From positions 1-64,000 of the forward strand of contig CANQMQ010000004.1 of the NCBI GenBank assembly GCA_947625025.1: DNA of 64,000 nucleotides, in the 5' to 3' direction. The translations under genes were made by a program, and so were the position numbers. Below, in pieces: positions 52,277 to 61,900 of this stretch. Under the pieces are notes generated by a model. That model made no database searches and was not told the origin of the DNA. It saw only the letters and a list, made by a program, of their open reading frames with translations. This DNA comes from an uncultured Clostridia bacterium (GTDB lineage Bacteria > Bacillota > Clostridia > Christensenellales > Borkfalkiaceae). Position 1 is the first letter of the stretch; each line of letters begins with the position of its first letter.

Positions 52277-53173
52277 TTAGACGGGGGGGGGGTATAATGG
52301 CTTAATTTCGGCGGACCGCTTGCGGTACGCCGACGGCGAAAGACCCGTCTTTCGCTTAAACAGGTTGGAGAAGTAAAATTCGTCTGAAAAGGCGAGCCGC
52401 TCTGCGATATCCGCGATCGAATAATTGGTGCGCTGCAGGAGGGATTTCGCCCGCTCGATCTTGTGGTTGAGGACGTATTGGTACGGGGTCCCGCCGTAGA
52501 ACTTCTCGAATTCGCGGTAGACGGACGACTTGGAAATGTATAATTTTGCCGCAATTTCGTCGATATCCGCCTTCCCGTAGATGGCCTCGTCGAGCAGGTC
52601 CTTGATTTTAAGCGCAAGCGCGGATTCCGAATTGGTGCGCGCTTCGAATTGGATACGCTCGGAGATCGTTATAAGGATCTCGTTAAGGAAGCGGAGCACG
52701 GGGAAGCAGAGATGGTTGTTGTTCGGCGTCTCCTTCGCGATCCGAAAGATGTCCATCATCTGTTCGCTGCAGGGAATGCCGCGGATGATGGGCTTATCGT
52801 CGAGTTCCAGCCCCTTCAAAAACGAGGGCATCCAGTCGCAGAAGAAGTTGATCCAGACGAGTTTGAAGGGATTTTCGGCGTCGGGATAGTAGGTATGGCG
52901 GCTGCCGGGGGAGAGGAGCACCGTATCGCAGGGGTTGAGCTCATACTCCGTTCCGCTGTAAATGAGCGTTCCGCGCCCCTCGAGAACATGGAAGAGCACG
53001 AAGTGGTCACAGCATTCGCGGGAAATGTAGTATTGGGGATTGGGCGGCGTGATGCCCGCGATATCGAGCACGAGGGGCACGTTTTCATCGGGACAGTAGA
53101 CGAATTGCTTGTCCTCGACTTCGGTACCCCGCATGACGACGTTGGTCCCGCCGAGAAAGACGACGTGCGGCAT
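52277..53173 (-). CDS. AraC-family transcriptional regulator with N-terminal cupin
   Basis: A 298-residue regulator. The N-terminal part is an AraC-type ligand-binding cupin (HFVLFHVLEGRGTLIYSG, LLSPGSRHTYYPD). The C-terminal domain has two helix-turn-helices: IDEIAAKLYISKSSVYREF, and SIADIAERLAFSDEFYFSNL followed by KRKTGLSPSAYRK. I start at the ATG at 53173; the longer open frame covers the divergent operon and is not coding. It is divergent from the sugar-binding gene and most likely activates it in response to a sugar. The last codons run through a C10 tract (G10 on the plus strand), giving a PPP-V tail. Confidence 0.88.
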   Translation of the reverse strand: MPHVVFLGGTNVVMRGTEVEDKQFVYCPDENVPLVLDIAGITPPNPQYYISRECCDHFVLFHVLEGRGTLIYSGTEYELNPCDTVLLSPGSRHTYYPDAENPFKLVWINFFCDWMPSFLKGLELDDKPIIRGIPCSEQMMDIFRIAKETPNNNHLCFPVLRFLNEILITISERIQFEARTNSESALALKIKDLLDEAIYGKADIDEIAAKLYISKSSVYREFEKFYGGTPYQYVLNHKIERAKSLLQRTNYSIADIAERLAFSDEFYFSNLFKRKTGLSPSAYRKRSAEIKPLYPPPV

Positions 53174-53225
53174 AGCTTGTGGGCAAATCTCCTCATGCGT
53201 ATTATTCGAAGATCCTACGAACGAT

Positions 53226-53254
53226 ATTATACTCAAAGTGAAGAAAAAAATCAA
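53226..53254 (-). promoter_or_regulatory. Promoter of the AraC-type regulator
   Basis: On the minus strand TTGATT (53254-53249) and TATAAT (53231-53226) are 17 bases apart. The region up to 53378 is A/T-rich and contains several ATTTC/GAAAT elements that could be regulator half-sites, but no clear consensus promoter for the plus-strand operon. Confidence 0.75.
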
Positions 53255-53378
53255 CCGTTTGAATGAGAATTTCAAAAATGAAGCAAAATTTCTATTTTCG
53301 ATGAAATTTACGATATTTTGCAGTCTCGCGGATAGCTTTTCGCATGATTGATAAATTTTGAAAGATAAGGAGGAAACA

Positions 53379-55184
53379 ATGAGCAAAAAGGTGAGAGCGA
53401 TCGCACTTGCGGCCTGTGCCGTGCTCGCATGCTCCATCGCGGGCTGCGGGGGGAACGGCGGGCCGAACAACCCGAGCGGGCGCGGCAAGGTGCCGCTTAC
53501 CGTCTGGGCGGTCGTCAACGAGAACAACAAGACGACCTGGAACAAGATCGTCGCCGATTTCAACGCACAGAGCGAATCGTACACGGTGAAACTGATCCCC
53601 AAGACGAGCGGATATTCTGCCCAACTCGGCGGTACCCTGAAGGGCAGCAACCCGCCCAACGTCGTCGAGATCGACGATAGATATTACAAGGGCTACGTCA
53701 ACGAGGGGTATTTGACCGATCTCGAAGAATATTTCGTCGATAAGAAGGATGAGAGCGGAAATGTGGTCCGCGCGGCCTCCTCGCTCGACCTTTCGGATTT
53801 CTGGGAGACGGCGGTGACACGTTACCGCTACCGCTACGACAAGGCGAGCCAAACGGGGTATTCGGGGGCGGAGGAACCCCTGCATGCGATCCCCATCGGG
53901 ATCTCGCCCGGCGTGCTCTACTATAATGCGACCGCGCTCAAAGCGGCGGACATCAACATCATCTCGGTTGACGAAAAGGACCTTGAAAGTTACAACCAAA
54001 AGAACTCGGCTTCCCTCCTTCCGCACGGCTATTATGAGTACGATACAGCGCCCATGAGCGGGCTCACCGCCAAGAACGGCAAGTATCTCGTATTCAACAA
54101 CCGTATCCCGATGAATTGGGACGAACTCGTCACCGTCTCCAAATACTTCACGCGGTCGTACAATGCGAGTTCGCCCACGACGTACGGCTTCTTCAACGAA
54201 TGGTGGTTCTCCTTCGGTTGGAGCGTCGGCGGTGACTGCCTCGAATGGGATTCCGCAAAGAACCAATACGTGATGGCGCTCGGCGAAGATACGCCCAACT
54301 ATCTCGTGACGGGCACGGATGCGATCACCGTCAACGGCAATTCTTATAGAGCGGGCGATCTTCTCTCCTATGAGGACAAACATTACGTCATCGACCACAA
54401 CACGGATGCGACCGTAAAGGGCTATCTCGATGCCAAGAACTTGTATCCGCTTCCCTCCATCCGCGATGCGTTCACCCTCTTTTTGCAACTGCCTCAGAGC
54501 ACGGCAAAGCGGGTCACCGATGAGGACGGCGGCAAGAACGGCTACGGCGTCTCGCCCACTCCGTCGATCATCGGAAATAAGTCCAAGATGAACCTGCTCA
54601 CCTCCCGCGAAGTCGCTTTCGTCTGCGAGAATTACAGCGAAGCGTATTCCATCGGCAGAGGCATGTCGGGGCAGGGGCTCGAATGGGATATCGCGCCGCT
54701 CTACCAGTACCGTGAATACAACGCGGACGGCACGCTCAAGGAAGTCAACGGCACCGAAGTGAAGGGCAAGATGGCGACGCACTCCAACACGACGGGCTTT
54801 GCGATCCCCTCGAATGCCAAATCCAAGGACGGCGCCTTTGAATTTATCGAATACCTTGCGGGCCCCGCGGCGCAGGCGCTCCTCATGCGCGCCAACCTCA
54901 ACGTCCCCAACCAAAAGAGCCTCGCCTATGGCGAAGAGTACATGGGGCTCACCGAGAACTACTTCGCGAACAACAAGCTCGCCATCCTCGAGGCGGTGGA
55001 GAGTTCTTCGGTCGGCGACTGGTCCTACCTCGAAAACGGCGAATGGGTCAACGTTTGGGCGAACGTGCTCAATACCGACGTCCGTAACGGCGACATGAAA
55101 CTCGAAGAATTCTTTGCCAACGCTTGCATCACCAAGACGAATGACATCCTCAAGACGATGCGGGCGAAGAAGTATCACGGTTAA
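53379..55184 (+). CDS. ABC transporter sugar-binding lipoprotein
   Basis: A 601-residue solute-binding protein, larger than most family members (about 430). Lipobox SIAGC puts Cys23 at the mature N-terminus. VPLTVWAVVNENNKTTWNKI opens the mature domain, followed by PPNVVEIDDRYYKGYVNEG, IPIGISPGVLYYN and NWDELVTVSKYF, typical of cluster-1 sugar-binding proteins, and FEFIEYLAGPAAQALLM near the end. Two inserted regions account for the extra length. AAGGAGG precedes the ATG. It is followed by two permeases and is divergent from the AraC regulator; the ligand is likely an oligosaccharide from the GH43 neighbour. Confidence 0.88.
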   Translation: MSKKVRAIALAACAVLACSIAGCGGNGGPNNPSGRGKVPLTVWAVVNENNKTTWNKIVADFNAQSESYTVKLIPKTSGYSAQLGGTLKGSNPPNVVEIDDRYYKGYVNEGYLTDLEEYFVDKKDESGNVVRAASSLDLSDFWETAVTRYRYRYDKASQTGYSGAEEPLHAIPIGISPGVLYYNATALKAADINIISVDEKDLESYNQKNSASLLPHGYYEYDTAPMSGLTAKNGKYLVFNNRIPMNWDELVTVSKYFTRSYNASSPTTYGFFNEWWFSFGWSVGGDCLEWDSAKNQYVMALGEDTPNYLVTGTDAITVNGNSYRAGDLLSYEDKHYVIDHNTDATVKGYLDAKNLYPLPSIRDAFTLFLQLPQSTAKRVTDEDGGKNGYGVSPTPSIIGNKSKMNLLTSREVAFVCENYSEAYSIGRGMSGQGLEWDIAPLYQYREYNADGTLKEVNGTEVKGKMATHSNTTGFAIPSNAKSKDGAFEFIEYLAGPAAQALLMRANLNVPNQKSLAYGEEYMGLTENYFANNKLAILEAVESSSVGDWSYLENGEWVNVWANVLNTDVRNGDMKLEEFFANACITKTNDILKTMRAKKYHG

Positions 55185-55195
55185 AGGAGGCTGGA

Positions 55196-56221
55196 ATGGA
55201 CAACTTTGAAGAACTTCCCGCAGGGAGAGCCGAGGCATCCGTGCCCGCGGACCTTCCCGCAGGAGAGGGCTCCCCGACGCTTACCGCTACGGCGGACGGG
55301 AAGGGGAGACGGAGACTGACTGCCGTGCAGAGGCGGTCGCTCTATGGGTTGATTACGGCGTCCGTTCCGCTGATTGGCTTCCTCATATTTAACCTCATTC
55401 CGCTCGGGATCGCCATCGTGACGATGTTCGTCGATATGGACGGCTACGATTTCGGGTCCATGCAGTGGAACAACTTTGCGAACTTTACCACCGTCTTTGC
55501 GGATGAGCGGTTTTGGAAGTCCATCGGGGTGAGTTTCATGTTCATCGTCCCGCACATGTTGGGCTTACTTATCTCGCTCTTCCTGAGCGCAATGCTCGCG
55601 CAAAAGTATCCGGGGCACAAACTCTTCAAGGCGCTCTTCTTCGTCCCGTATATTTGCTCGAGCGTGGCGATCTCCGTCATGTGGCGGTGGGTGTTCGACC
55701 AAAACGTCGGCATCCTCAACGACATCATCATGCGGATCCTGCACACGGAGGAGGGGCCGCAGTGGTTCACGGATGCGGGGAACTACGCCGTCATGCTGAT
55801 CACGGTCATGGTATGGCAGGCGCCCGGATACGGCATCGTGATGTTCTCGGCGGCGTTTACCAACGTCAACCCCACCCTCTATGAGGCGGCGGAGCTCGAC
55901 GGCGCGGGCACCGTCCGCAAGTTCGTCTCCGTCACCCTTCCCGCGATCTCGCCTACGATCTTCTATCTCCTGATGGCGGGGCTTATAGCGGGCCTTCAGA
56001 CCTTCGATATCCCGCAGATCTTTGCGGGAGACGCATGGACGGGGGCAGCAGGGCCGGACGACGCGGGCCTTTCGACCTCTCTCTACATCTACTACACGGG
56101 AATTACGTTCAGTAAGATGCCCGTGGCATCCGTGATGAGCATGATACTCTTCGTCGTCATTTTCTGTGTCCTGTTCATCAACTTCAAAATGCAGAATAAG
56201 TGGGTGAGTTATGACGTATAG
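55196..56221 (+). CDS. ABC sugar transporter permease, MalF/UgpA type
   Basis: A 341-residue inner-membrane permease with six predicted helices. A 55-residue charged N-terminal tail precedes the first helix (LYGLITASVPLIGFLIF). The EAA loop that contacts the ATPase reads YEAAELDGAGTVRKFVSVTLP in substance (residues about 226-246). It forms a heterodimer with the next gene. It overlaps that gene by 11 bases. Confidence 0.92.
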   Translation: MDNFEELPAGRAEASVPADLPAGEGSPTLTATADGKGRRRLTAVQRRSLYGLITASVPLIGFLIFNLIPLGIAIVTMFVDMDGYDFGSMQWNNFANFTTVFADERFWKSIGVSFMFIVPHMLGLLISLFLSAMLAQKYPGHKLFKALFFVPYICSSVAISVMWRWVFDQNVGILNDIIMRILHTEEGPQWFTDAGNYAVMLITVMVWQAPGYGIVMFSAAFTNVNPTLYEAAELDGAGTVRKFVSVTLPAISPTIFYLLMAGLIAGLQTFDIPQIFAGDAWTGAAGPDDAGLSTSLYIYYTGITFSKMPVASVMSMILFVVIFCVLFINFKMQNKWVSYDV

Positions 56222-57143
56222 CGAAAATTCGGCGCAAGCGCCCGCCGACGAAATGCTTCGGCGCAAGAATAAGAGCAAGCGGGCAAAGCTGGCCGCAAAG
56301 ATCGTGGTCTACGTCCTTTTGGGGCTATACACGCTTTGGGTCCTCTTTCCCTTCCTCGTCATTCTCATTACCTCCATCGTCCCGCGGGAAGAACTCGATG
56401 CGTCCATGCACTTCATTTGGGCGCCCTCGAAGGTGAGTTTCGAAGCGTACCATATCGTCCTGTTCGACGACTTTTACGCCGAGCTGCTGTTTGGCGACTC
56501 GATGAGTTCCATCCTGCACGGCTTCATCAACACGATGTGGCAGGTCGTACCGCCCACGCTCATCGGGCTGTTCGTCTCGGGGCTCTCCGCCTACGCCTTC
56601 GCAAAGATCCGGTTCAAGGGTTCGGACGTCCTCTTCATGTGCCTCGTCGCCACGATGATGATCCCCGGGGCGGTGCTCACCATCCCGTCTTACCTCTTCT
56701 ACGATGCCATCCGCTGGACGGACAGCGTACTCCCGCTGCTCATTCCGGGGCTGTTCGGCGGCGCGGGCGTCACCTTCTTCCTGCGGCAGTTTTTCTGCGG
56801 GCTTCCCGATGAGTTGATCGAAGCCGCACGCATCGACGGTCTCAACGACTTCATGATCTACGTGCGCATCTTCATTCCGCTGTCTGCACCGGCGTTCATC
56901 GCACAGGGCGTGTTCATGTTCGTCGGCGGGTACAACAACTATCAGGGCCCGCTCCTGTATCTCTCGAACTATCCTCAGCTTGCACCGCTTCAGCTTGCGG
57001 TCCAGCTCTTCTCGGGCGGGTACGGAAATCCCGCCGTCCTGTGCGCCGCCGTGGTGGTCGCCCTCGTGCCGCTTCTCATCCTGTATTGCTTCATGCAGAA
57101 GTACTTCACGCAGGGCATCGCCATGACGGGCCTCAAAGCCTGA
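56211..57143 (+). CDS. ABC sugar transporter permease, MalG/UgpE type
   Basis: A 310-residue permease with six predicted helices. The EAA loop is IEAARIDGLNDFMIYVRIF. SGLSAYAFAKIRFKG and GLFGGAGVTFFLRQFF are typical of the MalG-type partner. No ATPase gene follows, as is usual in Clostridia, where a shared MsmK/UgpC-type ATPase encoded elsewhere powers several such importers. Confidence 0.92.
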   Translation: MTYSENSAQAPADEMLRRKNKSKRAKLAAKIVVYVLLGLYTLWVLFPFLVILITSIVPREELDASMHFIWAPSKVSFEAYHIVLFDDFYAELLFGDSMSSILHGFINTMWQVVPPTLIGLFVSGLSAYAFAKIRFKGSDVLFMCLVATMMIPGAVLTIPSYLFYDAIRWTDSVLPLLIPGLFGGAGVTFFLRQFFCGLPDELIEAARIDGLNDFMIYVRIFIPLSAPAFIAQGVFMFVGGYNNYQGPLLYLSNYPQLAPLQLAVQLFSGGYGNPAVLCAAVVVALVPLLILYCFMQKYFTQGIAMTGLKA

Positions 57144-57223
57144 AAAAGGAGGGACAAGAAACGAAACCTGAAATCGGAACCAACCTACCCCCAAACGACG
57201 AAAATTATGATAAGGAGAATCAT

Positions 57224-58981
57224 ATGAACAAAAAAATTGCAGGCATTGCAGGATTGCTCATGACGGGTGTTCTTCTGTTGAGCGGTTGCGACGGCGCCCC
57301 CGTGGCCCTTCCGTACGACGATCAGATCCACCCCGAAATGGACAATGCTTACATCGAGGAGTTGTTCTTCAGGAACGACCTCTTCACCGCCACGCCCGAT
57401 CCGTGCGTATTCCAGGTGACCGACGAATCGAGCCCCGAATTCGGGTATTACTACCTGTTCGGCACGTCCGATCCCGATACGGGCTTCCGCGCGTACCGCA
57501 ACAAGGATCTCACGGGCAAGTGGGAGGATGTCACCCCCGAATACAATTACCTTGCCTTCCAACCCACGGCGGGGCACTTCGCCTACGGAAAGGGCGGCTT
57601 CTGGGCGCCCGAAGTCATTTACGATTCGGACGACGGCCTGTACTATATGTACTATTCGGGCACGGTCGGCGACGACCCCGAAGGCTTGCACCGCATGATA
57701 GGCGTCGCGGTCGCCGAGAACCCTTACGGGCCCTATCAGCCCGCCACGGCGGACGGCCTGTCCGCTTCGACGCCGCTCTTCGACAACGCGACGATGGTGG
57801 ATTGGTGCGAAGAGAACGGCGAAGAGACCTCTCAGGGCTACTTCAACTGCATCGACCCGCATCCGTACGTCGCCCCCGACGGCACCAAGTATCTCTACTT
57901 CACCCACGAGCACAGACTCAACGGCGAGACGTCGGATATCTATGGCGTCGAGATGGAGTCGTGGACCAAGCCCAACCTCGAGACGATGAAAGTGCTCACC
58001 CGTTCGGGCTACTACACCGTGGGCGACAATGCCGAAGTTCCCGATTACGAACAGGGCAACACCACGAACGAGGGCGTTTGGATGACCCACAAGCAGGTAA
58101 ACGGCGCGTGGAAATACTACCTCACCCTCTCCATCAACGGCTATGCGGATAAGAGTTACACCGTCATTCAGGCGATCGGCGATTCGCCCCTCGGGCCCTT
58201 CCGCAAACTCACGGAGGCAGAGGGCGGCATCCTGCTCGGGACCGACCATGAGACCTTCGACCACATTTCGGGCTCGGGCCACCACAGCTTCGTCGTCGTA
58301 GATGATGAGATCTGGATGGTCTACCACGAACACCTCAACCGCGAGAGCGGCGGTACGGGCGAGCGCGACGTCGCAGTTGACAAAGTCGTCTGGACCAAGA
58401 ACAACGACGGGCTCGACGTGCTCTACTGCAACGGCCCGACCTGGTCTCTCCAGCCCCGCATCGCGAAGTATTCGGGTTACAAGAACATCGCGCCCGAGAG
58501 CACCGTCAAGACGTCGGGCGGCAAAAACGCAGAGGCGCTCACCGACGGCATGCTATCCATCTACTCGAACATCGACTACGTGAAGGAATTCGAGGCAGAC
58601 GCGACCGTCACCATTACGATGAGCTTCTCCGAATACCGCGAAGTGACCGCACTCATGGTCTACAACAGCAAGGTATTCGACCACTCCTTCGTAGACGTCA
58701 AGCGCATCGAGATGGATATCGAACACGAAGGCGCAACGGGCGTCGCGTATATCGACAACCTCAAGTTCGATTGGGATTTCTATAAGATGGCAACGGCATT
58801 CGCAATGCGTCCGGGCGGCAGTTCGGTTGCGGTATTCAACCCCATCAAGGTGAAGGAGATCCGCATCACGATAGAACTTCCCGTACAGCGCCCCGAAGGG
58901 ATTGAGATCATGGACGATTACGGTGCATTCATCGCGCAAAAGGTGGTTGCGGTCTCTGAAATCGTCGTGCTCGGCAAATAA
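57224..58981 (+). CDS. GH43-family glycosidase lipoprotein
   Basis: A 585-residue exported protein with lipobox LLSGC (Cys22). The first about 430 residues form a five-bladed beta-propeller of the GH43 type. Candidate catalytic residues are the Asp in TATPDPCVFQV, the Asp in NCIDPHPYVAPDG and a Glu in the NEGVWMTHK region; SGSGHHSFVVV and MVYHEHLN match the family His. The last about 140 residues are beta-rich, possibly a carbohydrate-binding domain. GH43 enzymes are arabinofuranosidases, xylosidases or galactosidases. It lies 80 bases after the permeases, with AAGGAG, and probably feeds them. Confidence 0.85.
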   Translation: MNKKIAGIAGLLMTGVLLLSGCDGAPVALPYDDQIHPEMDNAYIEELFFRNDLFTATPDPCVFQVTDESSPEFGYYYLFGTSDPDTGFRAYRNKDLTGKWEDVTPEYNYLAFQPTAGHFAYGKGGFWAPEVIYDSDDGLYYMYYSGTVGDDPEGLHRMIGVAVAENPYGPYQPATADGLSASTPLFDNATMVDWCEENGEETSQGYFNCIDPHPYVAPDGTKYLYFTHEHRLNGETSDIYGVEMESWTKPNLETMKVLTRSGYYTVGDNAEVPDYEQGNTTNEGVWMTHKQVNGAWKYYLTLSINGYADKSYTVIQAIGDSPLGPFRKLTEAEGGILLGTDHETFDHISGSGHHSFVVVDDEIWMVYHEHLNRESGGTGERDVAVDKVVWTKNNDGLDVLYCNGPTWSLQPRIAKYSGYKNIAPESTVKTSGGKNAEALTDGMLSIYSNIDYVKEFEADATVTITMSFSEYREVTALMVYNSKVFDHSFVDVKRIEMDIEHEGATGVAYIDNLKFDWDFYKMATAFAMRPGGSSVAVFNPIKVKEIRITIELPVQRPEGIEIMDDYGAFIAQKVVAVSEIVVLGK

Positions 58982-58998
58982 GGAACGGGAGGAATTTT

Positions 58999-61900
58999 AT
59001 GAAGAAAAATACCAAGAACATTACGATAGGCTTGCTCGCACTCGGCCTTGCAGTGACGTCTTGCGGCGCACTTGCGGCTTGCGCGGGCGGGATAGAAGAA
59101 CTTCCCAAATTCAACTATGACTACTCCAAGCCCACCGAGGACCTTGGGGATGGCATCGTCATTGACGGCAAAGTGGACGAAGCGCACTGGAAAGAGGGGA
59201 GAGCCTTCACGGGTGAAGTATTCGGCACCAATGTCACATATAAGATGATGACCTACTTCGGCGAAAAGGGCGTCTACTTCGGTTGGGATATCTATGACGA
59301 CATCGTCTACTACCACCCCGACCGCGACATTTACGGCAACACGGGCGTCGAACTCTACGTCGGTTCGCCGGAAGAGCCGAATATGTCATACGAAATCGAC
59401 CTCAACGCCTGCGGCAAGCGGATGCTCCGCAAGTGGACGGGCAGCCGCTTCATGAATTGGTTCAGTGAACTGCACAGCGCGGTCGTCTTTGACGGCACCT
59501 TCGGCGGCGAGTGCAACGGGTACACGGTAGAACTCTATCTCCCGTATCACCTGTTCAATTCGGACGGTTCGGATACCAAGCACGATACGCTCCTCGTCAA
59601 CCCCGTCTACATCCGCGGCAACGACAATGCGAACAGCGACGATAAGCTGTGGTATTCGTTCGGTGCCGAAGAGCGCGGGCTCGTATGGGGCGCCGTACAA
59701 TCCAACTTCTACCGCATGACGAAGGGCGTCGGCCTCGAAGCGAACGACGTCACCCTCACCAAAGAGGGCGAAGGTACGCTCACGGGCAGAAGCTACCACA
59801 TTTCGGGCGACAAGTATACGGCATCCGTCCAACCCGCCGAGGGCTACTATCTCGAATCGCTCAAGATAGGGGATACCGACGTCACCGATAAACTCACCTA
59901 CAACAACGGCGTCGCGAGTGCGTCCGCAGAGGCGAGCGGCGATTTCGAAGTCAAGGCAAAGTTCGCTCCGCTCTCTTCGACGAAGCACACCTTCAAGGGT
60001 ACCGTTTCGACGAGCGAAGGCGAACTCGAGGGCGCGGCAATGTATGCGCTCTACCGCGCGGCACGCATCGAGATCCCAGTCGCAGCGGACGGCAAGTTCG
60101 AAATTTCGCTTCCCGAAGCGGAGTGGAGAGTGTACTGCTCGGCACAGGCGGCGCTCACGCAGACGTACGACCTCGATATCTATGAGGACGTCACGCACAA
60201 CTTCGTCCTCATGAGTTCGTATCTCGATTTCGACAACCCGAACTTCTGGAACATCGACGAACTTGGCAACGGCACCGTCGCTGCAGTCGGTTCGGATTGG
60301 CTTACGGGCGCAGTTCATAACAAGATCAGCGGCACCAAAGTATTTGCATCGGCGAACATCGTGCTTCCCGCAGGCGGCGACGGCCCCCGCGTCGGTTTCC
60401 TGTTTGAGACGGCTTCCAAGGTCCGCGTATTCGCCTGCCTCCTCTGGACGAACGATACTTACAGAGTACAGGTCATCGTCAACGGCTTATGGGGCAAGTA
60501 CGTCGCCGAAGACATCATGCTCGACCAAGTGGTCGGCCCCGAAGTCGCACAGCTCGCACAGGGCAACGGCGTTCCGACGGCGGCACTCTTCGACGGCGGC
60601 AAGCTCTCGATGTGGGTCAACGGCAAGAACGTCATCGACAACACCCCTTGCAACGACTCGAGCTTCGGCATTTCCGAAACGACGGTCGCAAAGCCCGGTA
60701 TCATGATCACGGCGAAGGGCGTCGCGTTCCGCAACCTCAGCTTCAATACGACGGGCTTCGACGAAGGCTATCCCATCAGCATCACCAAGACGGGCCGCGG
60801 CGCCGTCACGGTAGAAGGCAACAAGACGACCTATCAGGACGGCGATACCCTCAAGTTCCACATCGAACCCAACGAAGGCTACGTCTGCACGGCGCTCACC
60901 GTCAACGGGAAGGATGTGCTCGCAGACCTCAAAGGCGGCGTTCTCCAAGTGACGCCTACGGCGGGCATGGCAGTCGTCGCAGTCGATGCGACCTTCGAAG
61001 CGATCGAAGCGAAAAACGTCACCGTCTCGGGCTCCGTCACCTACTTCGGAAAGGCAATGAAGGATATCCCCGTCGAACTCAAGAAAGAGGACGGCACCGT
61101 CGTTGCATCCGGCAAGACGGCTCAGGACGGCTCCTACACCCTCACCAACGTTCCTACGGGCGTCTACACCCTCGTCGTAAACGGCGACGCGAACGCAGAC
61201 TTCAAGGACGCATACCTCACCGTCTCGCGGTCTCTCCCCGTCACCGATGCGGTGGAAGATGAGGGCGTCGCGCTCCGTCCCGTACAGGATACAATCTACG
61301 GCTTGCTCGGCTTCACGGAAAACTTTGATATCAGCGGGCTTCCCAAGAACCCCACAAAGGATAGCGAAGGCAACATCACGGCCTTTACGGGCGGCAAGAT
61401 CGTCCACGAATGGAACGACCCCGAAGGCGCGGACGGCCACAACAACGAACAGTCTATCACCCTCAACCTCCATGCCGCGGCAGGCGAGAACTTCTGGATC
61501 TCGGCGAACTTCCGCAAGCAGGATTCCTTCGATCCCGCAGAGAATTGGCGCTACGGCTTCAAGGTGACGGACGGCAGTTGGTGGATCGGTGCGACCCTCG
61601 TCGGAAACAACGTCTCAGACAACTCCTTCGTGGGCACCTTTAGTGGCGTACAGCTTCACAATTGGTTTGCCTATGGGGGTGTGGGTTACTACAAGGAGAA
61701 CCCGCTCACCGACGCCGACAGAGCGGCATATGAGAGCGAGGCGGGCCTCAACGTCGCGTTTGCCCGCATCAACAACCTCTACTGCACCTTCTATCAGAGA
61801 GACGGCGTTTGGGTACTCTGTAACGATTATGAGGACTACGACGCGGCCGGCAGAGAGAACAGCAGACCCGTGCAGATCGGCTTCATCGCCTATGAGCCGA

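Noticed and set aside
52293-52298. TATAAT after the G10 tract as a plus-strand promoter antisense to the AraC-type gene
   Set aside because: No acceptable -35 at 16-18 bases; the sequence is explained by the Pro-Leu-Tyr-Pro codons of the regulator.
53174-53659. N-terminal extension of the AraC-type regulator to 460 residues
   Set aside because: The extension runs antisense through the signal peptide of the divergent operon and across both promoters; the cupin begins right after the ATG at 53173.
53292-55238. A 648-residue open frame antisense to the sugar-binding protein gene
   Set aside because: Shadow of a clear lipoprotein gene with ribosome site and lipobox; antisense frame lacks any family feature.
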